A stretch of DNA of 64,000 nt, taken from Furcasterigmium furcatum (taxonomy: Eukaryota > Ascomycota > Sordariomycetes > Glomerellales > Plectosphaerellaceae). The stretch covers positions 1,991,831 to 2,055,830 of the forward strand of contig BCIA01000002.1 in the NCBI GenBank assembly GCA_001599815.1, in the 5' to 3' direction. Position numbers and translations under genes: made by a program. Positions 38,444-49,013 of this stretch are shown here, piece after piece. Position 1 is the stretch's first letter, and each line of letters begins with the position of its first letter. The notes under the pieces were generated by a model. The model was not told the DNA's origin and ran no database searches. It saw nothing but the letters and a program-made list of their open reading frames with translations.

Positions 38444-40013
38444 TTTGGAATGGAAGCTTTGGAGCGCTCGGGACGGGGTTAGAGAGGGAGAGGCGAGGTA
38501 TCACCGGACGAGAGAGGCACGGATGAGGTTGTTTGGAGCTCGGTTTCGAGGAGTGAACCCGGGGTGACACTTGCACCGAGAAGAAGAAGGGAAGAAAAGA
38601 TGCGATGCGCCTGCCCCGCCGCGCTCCAAGCTTGAGTCAAGAAGATTTTTGCCTCCAGGCTCCCGAGTGCCCCGCGTTTGCGACGGCGCGGGCAAAGTGC
38701 CCCGCATTATGGGCGAAACAGCGCCAGAAGCCCGCTGGAAGGGGATTTTACGCGCTTTAAAACGGCCGCCCCATCGGAAATGGCCGACGATGCAGGGGTC
38801 TTTGTGCCTTTTGGGCGGCCGACGTCACTGTCGCGACGGCCTCGTCCGCCTCGACGGAGAGCTGAGTGTGGGGCGGAGACTCAAATTCTCACATCAGTTT
38901 TTCATGGCAAACAGGCCACGGATGGTCGCCTTTTGAGTCCAGGACATGATTCTTGATTGTGCGAGGTGCTGCTCGGACAACTCTGGGATACAGTCAGCTC
39001 GAAATCCGCGGGCGGAACTCCGAGGTGCAAAACGGACAATCCCGGCGAGGATGGCTGTATGTTAATGTTAAGTAATGCCGTATATCTTGATTCAAGGCGA
39101 TGAAAATAAAAATAAAAGTGAGGATCAGGAAAACGGCGGCTTGGTACATTGCCGGGTTCTTATTTCTGTTGGGCTGAAATGAGCTGTATCAAAGTCCACT
39201 GGGCCACCTAAGACGGAGGAAAGTTATGGCAAAGTTGGCTGCAGCACATCGCCAAGAAGACTCGAGGTCCAAGCATGGAACCGAATCACGAGACTTTAAT
39301 ATACACCTGCATGCTCTCCCGTCGGGCCTGGATCGTCTGCAGACCGGCAGCTGACCGAAGCGATGCAACCTGCGTCGTGTGGCGTTCTTGAGCGCCTGCA
39401 ACTCCGCGAAGAGAGAAATGATCTGACTGATTAATGCGCTACTGACCACACCATGGAATCGAAGCTCCGCAGTCTTGAATGGGCATTTTCACTCGGGTCA
39501 TCCTGCTCTGGCAACATGTGCTGAAATCCAGGCCCGAAGCCCATCATCGGCACTCTACATCTATACAGCTGAATCGCTCCAACAAAGTGATCAACTTATA
39601 CGACGAAGTACCCCTTCAGTGTTTCAGCGCGATTTGGTACAGAAATCAGAAGACAATTTACAGCCTAAGTATATACGTGACATCCGTCACAGTCCTGCAG
39701 CCCCGCTTGGAGCACTCAACAGCCGATCGCAACTCTGAATGGCAACATCTCGCTTAAGTTGTCCCTTCCAGCTCCGGAGGTGGCTATTCCTAGCGCCCGA
39801 TGGCTAGGCGTACAGGCGCCTCTGTATGCACAACGGGCTCGGTAAGAGTTGTGGCACTGCATCTAATGCGGGGGAGGGGCTGGTTGAGTGCTTCTGACGG
39901 GACAATCGGCAATGAGGCGTGTCTGCCTCTCTGCATCTCGGACAAGATAGCATCTGCCCGAATAAATGAGAGATCGGACAATGGGGATCCAGACTTTGTG
40001 TGAGGCAATCAAG
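38444..40013. other. Intergenic region upstream of two genes
   Basis: About 1.6 kb. The left part is the promoter of the phosphoribosyltransferase gene (minus strand), the right part the upstream region of the defensin-like peptide gene. AT-richer stretches occur at 39050-39130 and 39560-39700. I see no gene or repeat structure. Confidence 0.4.
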
Positions 40014-40021
40014 TATAAATA
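40014..40021 (+). promoter_or_regulatory. TATA box of defensin-like peptide gene
   Basis: TATAAATA, 124 bases upstream of the peptide's ATG. Its presence suits a regulated, strongly expressed secreted-peptide gene. Confidence 0.55.
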
Positions 40022-40144
40022 GATGCTCATAGCAGCATATATCACGGTTTGTGTTACCCGCTACTAGTAACCACCTTCCTCGTCTTACAACTGAATCCCC
40101 TGAATCACAAAATTGTCTACCTCTCATCTCCGATACATTTCAAA

Positions 40145-40486
40145 ATGCGCTTCTCAGTCCTCGTCCTCCTCTCCGCCGTTGGCGTGGCCATGGCTGCCCC
40201 TGCTGCCGAGCCTGCCCCTGAGGACCTGGAGTCTCGCCAGAGCGGTCTGGGCTGTGTCTACGGAAACAACCAGTGCCCGGCCAAGTGCAGGGCTGTATAT
40301 GGGCGTGCTTGCACCCTCTCTTATGTGAGTTTTCCCCTGAATTTCGTGTGAAAGGCCGGCGTGTTTGTGCGCCGGCTGGGGACTTTGCCTCATGATACAC
40401 TCGGTCAAGGCTGGAAGCTTACGGAAATCAAGTGCAACGCCTACTCCAGCCAGGTTCCCTACGGCAGCTGCATTTGCAGGTGCTAA
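40145..40486 (+). CDS. Small secreted Cys-rich, defensin-like peptide
   Basis: 82-residue prepropeptide. Exons 40145-40324 and 40418-40486. A signal peptide (residues 1-18, ending AMAA) is followed by an acidic Pro/Ala-rich propeptide with a possible processing site near ESR (29-31). The mature part begins around GLGC and has eight cysteines at 37, 44, 48, 56, 66, 78, 80 and 82. The C-x3-C (44/48) and C-x-C (78/80) pairs, with the GxGC start, match the cysteine-stabilised alpha-beta pattern of fungal defensins of the plectasin type, with one extra pair. The donor is gtgagt. The acceptor ggaag at 40417 was chosen because it alone preserves the frame into the last four cysteines and a stop; the nearer tcaag does not. 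Antimicrobial or effector activity is inferred. Confidence 0.7.
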
Positions 40487-42464
40487 ACAAGGACTGGCGT
40501 AAAATTTCCTGCCACCTCTAAAGTCGTATCTCAATGGCCGCCGTGGGCAGCAGGTCCAAGGATCGTTGTCAGGCGAGACCACGGACATGCCGGACCGGAC
40601 TGGTTGAACTGGGACATCTCCGTCTTGGAAATTAGTCGCCCCGTGGGTTGAAATTACACTTATCCCTCTCTCATGCATCTCCGATACTGTGTCGACGTCT
40701 TCTCTTGGCTGTGGCTGGCTGCTGGTCGTCTTGCCCGGAACATGAGCCCGAATCTCCAAGTGAAACTTGCTCCCAATCCACGTGTGGCCTCGACCTCCGG
40801 TTCCATGAGCCGAAAAGATCACTCAAAAGCCACGTTGACGAGTCTGGGCATGCCCTTAACATCCCATTGGCGAGCGTTTCCTCTGACCCTGGGAGATGTG
40901 ATCTCAGATCTGTGATATCAAGGGATGTTCCGAGCCAGTGAGCTCACGAAGCAAGGACTTGCAGTCTCCGTCATCTCGGCCTCCCTCCCCGCCCGCCATG
41001 AAACAATAGTGTCCGTCTGCCAGCTCTCTCTTTCCCTCCGTCTTGGGCCAGACTAGCTGCCCTGCGCTGGGCGTCCCGCTGTGTTCATTTCCACAAGGCG
41101 GGATCGACCGCCAATGACGTCGAGACTTCCAGGTCGAGATTCTTTTCTCCCATCGGAGTTGCATCTGGAAGCTCGGGCCTCTGCTGGCTGAGCCCGGGGG
41201 AAAACCCCGATCGGACGACAGGGGTTGGCGGCTGATCAGGACCAGGCCAGCCAGCCCACGAGGCCAAGTCCGCGTCGATCAAAAGCTTGGGTTTCCTCTG
41301 CTGGTTGGATTTCACTTGGCTCAGGAGGCTGAAGGCTCGGCACGGGAAAGGGCGAGCCCGTCGGGCCCAGCCAGCCTCCGTCCAGAATGATGAGCGCCGT
41401 TGATCACGCCGCCCTGGCTGAAGATCAGGCGCAGTTGGCGCAGGCAAACTGACAACAAAATGGGCGGCCACAGAAGTTCCCGCCGGTGACCGATTGGGAA
41501 AGCTAGCGTCGCAATGAAGATGGGCCTGGACCATGGGGGTAAGATGGCCAAGAGACAACACGTCCCATTTGGTCGCGCCAAGGGGTTGCTTGTTTCCCTA
41601 GCCCGTTCAGGGCCCCAAGGCGCCTCGCGAGCAGGCAGAGACATGACTTCATCTCCAAAGGTTGTCTTGTCTGAGGCGGACTCTTCGATCCTCACGCAGA
41701 CAACCAAGGCCAGACTCAGATCCCACGCGCTCAGGACTCAGGGGAGACGCGACTGCGCCGCTGGGGACATGAGGACATGAAAGCTTGTCATCCGCTAAGA
41801 CGAAAGAGGCAACATACCCCTGTCTCTCCATGCAGCACAGCTGCGCGACTGTTGGCGGTCTAACCATGCTTCGTTCAATAGTCCCGTCCCGGGCGGGAAC
41901 CAGCTCGTCCGGTCTGGTCTCTCTGGTCTTCCCGCACTGAGCACATGGCGCGCCATCCCCTGGAATTCCCTCTTCTGGCCAGCCTCGAGAAGCTTGACCT
42001 GCGGCTGAAGCGAGGGCGCCGCTTCACTTGAAGCTGGCCTCGATCTCTTGGAACGCAGCATCTGCTAGTTCGTCGACCGGCGCGCGCGCAGTCCCAAGAC
42101 CCTAGATCGACCCTCATGTCTCACTCTGGCAAAGCGTCCAGGCCTCGAACCATTCACTGCCATCCCCCCTGTCGGCCGCTGCGAGGCATGGGCACAGCGG
42201 CCAATGAGTTGGCGGTTCCTTGCGTCTCATTTGGGGTTTGCTTTTACCCAGCATGTCTCATCCCTACCCTCGCCCGGGAACGCACGCCATGTGCGCGCGT
42301 TGGCACCGGTCCGTCCGCCTCCTTGGGTTCAGCACGCTTCCCATGGAGCTGCCTAGCCCGATCAAGGGCGTGGCGGATGTAAGGCTCGAGCCGGTCTCCC
42401 GATGTGCCTGGGCGCCGGGCTGTGGAGTGATGCCTATGAGCGGCAGAGACTGAGTGAGCGCCTT
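40487..42464. other. Gene-poor region upstream of GH81 gene
   Basis: About 2 kb of GC-rich DNA with only chance frames, none spliced or family-like. It ends in the promoter of the glucanase gene. No repeats or mobile element ends were seen. Confidence 0.4.
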
Positions 42465-42470
42465 TATATA
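42465..42470 (+). promoter_or_regulatory. TATA box of GH81 gene
   Basis: TATATA within cctttatata, 142-147 bases upstream of the glucanase ATG, followed by a C/T-rich leader. Confidence 0.5.
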
Positions 42471-42611
42471 CCCAAGATGCCGCCCCCTCTCGTCCCGATC
42501 TGGCGATGACGGCCAGGAGTTCTGTGCGGTTTTTTCACTTCGACTTGGTTGAAGCAGTCACTCCCTCTATACCCGTCGCAGTCCAGGTCGCTTCCCGACA
42601 TCTTCATCACC

Positions 42612-45327
42612 ATGAAGCTCCTCACTCTCCCAACCTGCCTCCTCCTCCTGGCGGAGGTTCAGGCGGTGGCCCTGCCCCGTGCCGCCGCCGTCGAGGCTCG
42701 GGATGACGACGTCCCCGTTGACGAGCCCAGCATCTTCCTGACCTCCTTGGCCCCGGAAGACATCATCCCCGTCACCGAGACGGTCAAGGTCAGCTCCAGC
42801 GTTGCCGCCACCGGAACCGTCGTGGTCCTGCCCACCCTCTCCGATGTCGAGCCGCACACGGAGGGCGTCGTGAACACCGAGATCGAGAGTTCGACGAAGA
42901 ACATCCTTCTCACGAGCCCCATCCCCTCGCCGACCTCCCTGCTGCAGCCCCTGAAGTCGACGACCAAGGAGAAGCGTGAGGCCGAACCCACCGGCGACGC
43001 TCATCAGCTGGAGGAGAGGCAGAACGCGAACATCTTCGGCGTCGCCGTCGCCACGTCGGCGCCCCCTTCGGTCATCAAGACGAGGACCGACCATCCCTGC
43101 CCCCGTACCGAGATCGTCAGGAAGACGGGGCCCCTCCACACGAACAAGTTCTACTCCAACTTCTTCCTCGGCGACCAGACGGGCCCGTCTTACACGTTCC
43201 CCTACTCGGTCTGGTGGTCGAGAGGAAAGGGCGCAACCGCGAGCTGGGGCCTCGCCGTCTCTCACACCGAGACCAAGCAGCGCGTCTTCGGCCCCGTGAA
43301 GCACAACGGCGCCGCCCAGTACTACATCAACCCCGTGGGCATCCAGTCGCTGGTCCTCTCCGCCAAGGAGCTCGGCAAGACGACCAAGCTGGAGATCGAC
43401 GAGATCACGGCCTTCTCGGCCCGCATCAACCTCAGGAACCCCGGCAAGACCGCCGCCATCCGGTTCCCCCTCGTCCAGGGCATGATGTACGTGACCGGCG
43501 AGTACACGTCCAGCACGCCCATGATCCAGTCCGGCGTCTACATTCGGTCCATGACCAAGGTCGCCAAGAACCCAAAGACCAACGTCGTCAAGTACAACTT
43601 TGTCCTGGAGGACGGCACAACCTGGCGGCTGTACGCCCACGCCACCAAGGGCAACCCGCTCGAGCTCAAGATCGCCAACGCCGGCCTGGCCCAGTCCAGC
43701 AGGACCTTCACCGGCACCATCCAGATCACCAAGGACCCCAAGACCACCGGCTCGGAGAAGCTCTTCGACGACGGCGCCAGCGTCTACCCGACCACCGTCA
43801 CCCTGAGCGGCTCCGTGGCCGGCACGTCCGGCACCTACAACTTCAAGTTCACCCGCAAGGGCCACACCTCCGGCAACATCTACTCGTACGGCCTGCCTCA
43901 CCACATTGCCTCCTTTGACGCGGCCACCACGGGGAGGGTCCAGGCGGTCAAGCTGCAGACGACGACCAAGGGCGTCGCGACCGTCGTCAAGGGATCGCTG
44001 TGGACCATGGTCGAGGCCGGCATGCCCACCAACATGGACTGGGCCCCCTGGGACCTGACCAAGGGCGCCCGCAAGACCCTCTCCACGGCGGCCAAGAACT
44101 CCATCAAGCAGGTTGCGCTGCTCGAGGTCTCGCAGGACATGAACGCGCAGTCGAACCTCGACTCGATGTACTTCAGCGGCAAGGTAGGTGTCCCGGGTGT
44201 GCTCCCGGGGGATCATGATTGCTGACTCCTTCACAGGCTCTGCTCAAGTTTGCACAGATTATCTACGTCCTGAACGATCTCGTGGGCGACAAGGCCCTGG
44301 CCCAGGCCGGTCTCGTCAAGCTCAAGGCCGCGTTCGCGAACTTTGCCAACAACAAGCAGAAGTATCCCCTGGTCTATGAGAGTGAGTCTTTCCGCATGCT
44401 GCTTATCCGGATCATGAGACACTAACAGTGAGCAGGCGCCTGGGGCGGCGTCGTCTCGACGGCCAGCTATGTCACCGGCGACAACCACATGGACTTTGGC
44501 AACACGTTCTATAACGACCACCACTTCCACTACGGCTACCACATCCTCGCGGCGGCGTACATCGGCTACCTCGACAAGGCGTGGGCCACGGCGAACAGGA
44601 ACTACGTGAACACGCTGGTGCGCGACATCGCCAACCCGACCACCAAGGACACCTGGTTCCCGCAGTACCGCAACTTCGACTGGTACCACGGCCACAGCTG
44701 GGCGCACGGCCTGTACGCGGCCATCGACGGCAAGAACCAGGAGTCCAGCTCCGAGGACATCACGGCGGCGTACGCGCTCAAGATGTGGGGAACCGTCATC
44801 GGCGACTCCAACATGGTCGCCCGTGCCAACCTCCAGCTCGCCATCACCAAGCGCAGCTTCCAGCAGTACTACCTGTACACCTCGGACAACACGGTGCAGC
44901 CCAAGAACTTCATCGGCAACAAGGTGGCCGGCATCCTCTTCGAGAACAAGATCGACCACACGACCTTCTTCGACTCCAACATCGAGGCCATCCAGGGCAT
45001 CCACATGATCCCCGTCCATGCGCCCACCGCCCTCGCCCGCTCCAAGACCTTCATCAAGCAGGAGTGGGACGCCTTCTTCAGCAACGGACGCATCGACAAG
45101 ATCAACAACGGCTGGAAGGGCGTGACGTATGCCAACTACGCCGTCATCGAGCCCAAGAAGTCGTTCGACTTCTTCAACTCGACCTCCTTCAGCGCGAACT
45201 GGATCGATGGCGGCGCCTCGAGGACGTGGTACATGGCGTACGCGGCTGGTAAGTTTCCTGTCCCCTGGGTGTGCCCCTGAATGTGTTCCAATGGCTAACT
45301 GAATGAACAGCCCTCGGTGGCCTGTAG
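42612..45327 (+). CDS. GH81 endo-1,3-beta-glucanase, secreted
   Basis: Glycoside hydrolase family 81 enzyme (Eng1/EngA type) that cuts 1,3-beta-glucan in the wall, usually for cell separation or glucan breakdown. Exons 42612-44183, 44237-44381, 44436-45248 and 45311-45327 give 848 residues. A signal peptide (MKLLTLPTCLLLLAEVQAVA) is followed by a ~100-residue variable region ending in KR-EAEP at 121-126, a Kex2/Ste13-like processing site. The catalytic module starts near GPLHTNKFYSNFFLGDQTGP. It contains GMPTNMDWAPW, the family hallmark FYNDHHFHYGYHILAAAYIG, FDWYHGHSWAHGLYA and the acid-rich NQESSSEDITAAYALKMWG. The last exon adds only five residues. The start is the first ATG ahead of the signal peptide. 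Confidence 0.95.
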
Positions 45328-46144
45328 TCGCGCCTCTCATTTGCGTTTGTCTGGGAGCATCAATCACTTGTACATCAGCCTCACGGCAGAAGCTTATCAG
45401 CACAGGCTGATGTGTCGGACCTCGTCACACCCTGTTTCCTTGCCCTTCATAGACATTCGAGCGATAGCGAATACCCTTCCACGTTTGAGAGAATTCGAGA
45501 GTCGAGGTTACTTGTTGATAACACCGTGATAAGCCGGGATCGATTCCTCGACCGGTTGCAGGAGATCAGGGCGTTGACCTTCCTTTATGATCAGCGGATC
45601 AGCGACACCATGATAGGGAACTCCAGTCTTTATTCGCCATGATGATGCATCGGAGAGATAAGGGAGGTGTCGCTATCTTGCCCTTCGCTATCTCGTGGTG
45701 GTGCTGATAAGGTCGGGACGCCCTTCCGACGCCCCCTTTCCGGAGCGCCCGACTTACACCACTCGGCCAGCGTCGGATGGCCCTCCCGATGCCCTGCCAC
45801 ACACCGAGACCGCTCCGACAGTCACCTGTCGGATCGTGGATCTTATCACACAATGGAAACTCGGATCGAGTACGTGTTAGTCAAACCGGTCCACGTGCAC
45901 ACTTTTGCCTTTGGTGCGACCACAGCCATCCCGCCACCGACACCGACATGAGCCGCCCGGTCTATTTTCAGGCGTTTGACTTTATCGGAGCAAAGTTCCG
46001 AGATGACACGGCTTTCTTCGGTGTTCCCACCAAGGTCATGGGGGCATGGCCTCGCCATCGTGAGATATAAGCCTGGGTGACTGTGTCTCTCCCTCCCTCC
46101 CTGCTATCTTTCCTCTCCCAAACATCACACATCCGAAGCCCAAA
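45328..46144. promoter_or_regulatory. Proline dehydrogenase promoter with GATA-site cluster
   Basis: 817 bases upstream of the proline dehydrogenase gene. Core GATA-factor sites (HGATAR, mostly the strong GATAAG form, either strand) occur at 45393-45398, 45528-45533, 45657-45662, 45673-45678, 45688-45693, 45706-45711 and 45842-45847. This density is higher than expected for GC-rich DNA and fits AreA/NIT2 nitrogen control of proline use. TF binding is inferred. Confidence 0.5.
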
Positions 46145-47624
46145 ATGTCCAAGCCAACGGGTTTCGTCTGCTCCTCCTGCAGGCACGCAAGCACAGCACT
46201 ATCAAAGCGACTTACACGGCACAATGGCGTCCGCCACATCTCCAGCACACCGGGGAGGTCAACAACATCGGCGTCGTCTGAGGCCCTCCCCATGATGTAC
46301 GCACCGGAGAAGGCCCAGAAGACCGCAATGTCGAGAATCCCAACAACAACACTGCTCCGGTCACTCGCCCTGACCGAGCTGATGACCCAGAGATGGCTCT
46401 TGCGGCCGTCCATCGCCTTCATGGGCCTTATCGCCGGCTCCCGGTCGCCACTACTCAACCCCGATATGAACCCGCTGCTCAACCGCCTCCTCCGGTGGAC
46501 CGTCTACAACCACTTCTGCGCCGGCACCAACCCGGCCGAGGTCAAGCAGTCCATCGCCGAGCACAAGCACATGGGCTACCAGGGCGTCATCCTCAACCAC
46601 GCGAAGGAGATCCTTCTTGAGAAGAACGACACGAGGACCGCGGAGGCCGGCTCCGAGTACAGCCCGGCGCACTACGAGATGGTCGACAAGTGGAAGCAGT
46701 ATGCCCTCAACGGCCTGCAGATGCTGCAGCCGGGCGACTTCCTGTCCCTCAAGTAAGTCATCTCTCACCCACCTTCAGCAGACAGCCGACTAACCTCACC
46801 CCAGGCTCACCGGTGCCGGCCCCGTCGTCATCCACGCCCTCAAGGCAAACGGCCCCATCCCCGAGGCCATGGACCGCGCCCTCACGGAAATCTGCGAGGC
46901 CGCCCAGAAGCAGGGCTCCCGCGTCTGGTTCGACGCCGAGCAGACCGGCCTCCAGCCCGGCGTCGACAGGTGGGCGCTCGAGATCATGCGCCGGTGGAAC
47001 CGCGACGGCCAGGCCCTCGTCTACAACACCATCCAGGCGTACCTCAAGGCCTCCAGCGAGAACGCCGACAGGCACATCGCCCTCGCCGCCGAGCAGGGCT
47101 GGACCGTCGCCATCAAGCTCGTCCGCGGCGCCTACATCGAGCACGAACCGCGGCACATGATCCACGACACAAAGGCCGACACCGACGCCTGCTACGACGC
47201 CATCGCCGACCGGCTGCTGAGCCAGCGCCTCCCCGCCGGCGCGGAGGCGCGGGGCCTCTCTTTCCCGCCCGCGGCGCTCTTCCTCGCCACGCACAACGCG
47301 CCGAGCACCCAGAAGGCGTGCGAGACACACCACGACAGGCTCAAGGCGGGCGAGCCGACGTGCACGCTCGAGTGCGGGCAGCTCGTGGGCATGGCCGACG
47401 AGCTGGGCTGCGAGCTGATCGAGAACTACGAGCGCGGCGTCGCCGAGGGCGCCGTCGCCAAGGCCTCCGTGCCCAAGGCCTTCAAGTACCTGACCTGGGG
47501 CACGGTCGGCGAGTGCGTCGGATACCTGCACCGCCGGGCCATCGAGAACAGCGGCGCCGTGGAGGCGTCGCGGCACATGGTCGCCGCGCTGCGGACGGAG
47601 CTCCGGCGCCGGGTCTTCGGATAG
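46145..47624 (+). CDS. Proline dehydrogenase (proline oxidase), mitochondrial
   Basis: FAD-dependent proline dehydrogenase (yeast Put1, Aspergillus PrnD), oxidising proline to pyrroline-5-carboxylate at the inner mitochondrial membrane. Exons 46145-46752 and 46805-47624 give 475 residues. The N-terminal ~40 residues (with SKRLTRHNGVRHISSTPGR) form a plausible presequence. The barrel is recognised from WTVYNHFCAGTNPAEVKQSI, RVWFDAEQTGLQPGVDRWAL, YNTIQAYLKAS, VAIKLVRGAYIEHEPRHMI, LFLATHN, the helix after LECGQLVGMAD, and the signature YLHRRAIENSGAVEASR. The upstream region is rich in GATA sites, as expected for nitrogen-regulated proline use. The other proline-cluster genes are not adjacent. 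Confidence 0.94.
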
Positions 47625-49013
47625 ACGGGGCGGTATGAGGATGATTTCATTCATGTTCCTACTGGATCATAGACAGCGTTTTAGATGCTTAGACATAATT
47701 AATGACGCACGAATCCAATGATAATATTCTGAGCCGCTTTTTATGAGGGCATGATGATGGAATGTCTGACGCGGTGATCATCATGATAAGAGGGCCCGGG
47801 CCAGACATTCCGTTGATCGGAGCGGCTCTGGGTCGATAAGGGCCGGCATAGCCAAGCGCTTGGCGACGGGACACAGGTCCCCTATCGAAGAGGATGGAAT
47901 CTACAGCAGGCGGAATACATATCGGATGCTCAACCGCTGCGGTGGTGAGTGGCGGAGAGATACAAGATTTCGATCTTTGGGTCGCCGCGAGTGGCTTTGA
48001 CGTACAAGTGACCCTGAATTCCTGCTGCTTGCCCAAAAAGAGACCTCGAGGGTTGGCACAGCCCATTCTTGACGGACCAGACGCGGTTCCGATGTGCGCT
48101 TCACTTTCAAGATGCCATTCTTACTGGTATCGGCGTCATGTTGATGTGAGCCCTAGAGCGGAGGGCCGCTTCCTATGATCGGAGGATGGCGTGTATCGTG
48201 GGGCCGTTTCGGTTGCTTTGTCCGGGCAATGTATGATGGAACGTCGGATCGGTTTGGCTATTCCATCAACAACATTGACGGTGGAGTTCGGGCCTGGTCC
48301 CGACATCCATCTTGGTGCCGGATAGACAGCGAGGCACGGGTGCGCGTACCCGTTCATGCTTGTACATTGTCAACTTCATAATATTCCTCGTGGCTTTCCT
48401 ACACACGAACACTGATGGGCGTCGCAATAGTGGCTCAGTGGGCAGCCCTGTGCACATCGTGATACACATTAGATACAGTTCAGGGCCGGAATGTTTGTGT
48501 ATCCGATTCTTGGGCCTGCCGGACTCATGCTTTTACTCAAGTGCCGTTCTGCTTCCATCACCTATTTTTCTTCTAGATGGCGTCTAATCTTAGCGTCTTC
48601 TCATTCGCCGGTATACCCTTGCTCAGAATCAGTAGAGTCACGAGGTCAGAAACATCCAGGGGTGAGCTGCACGGTCGATGGATCGTGAAGTGTTGTCGCT
48701 GCGGTCGTGAGAACAGCACGGTGAGGGCGCTAACCCGTTCAGTCCCAGCGCCCACAATAGATAAGGTAACAGCATGCCACAGGGAACGCCCCAGAAGCCC
48801 GGATCACGCCCCCGGCAGGTCACGGGGCTTATCACCGACGAGTCGCAGCAGGGCGCGGGCCGTGGGGTCGGCCTATATCGGCCAGCGGCGGCGAAGACAA
48901 TACAAAAGGGTCGGAACGGCCCCCCGACATTCCAGCATCGTCACCCTCACTGTCGCCCACCGAACACAGCCGCCGCCGCCGGAGCCCTCTGAGGTGCCGG
49001 CTACAGTCGCAAC
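47625..49013. other. Intergenic region upstream of Zn2Cys6 regulator
   Basis: About 1.4 kb. AT-rich just after the proline dehydrogenase stop (3' UTR). The right end is the regulator's leader. Open frames look like chance. No gene is seen. Confidence 0.4.

Noticed and set aside
40487..42464. Open frames of 80-160 codons between the peptide and glucanase genes
   Set aside because: Low-complexity translations on both strands without conserved features or plausible splicing.
42567..44234. 555-codon minus-strand open frame
   Set aside because: Exactly antisense to the GH81 exon; open because of the GC-rich third-position codon bias of the real gene.
46758..47654. 298-codon minus-strand open frame
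   Set aside because: Antisense shadow of the proline dehydrogenase second exon.
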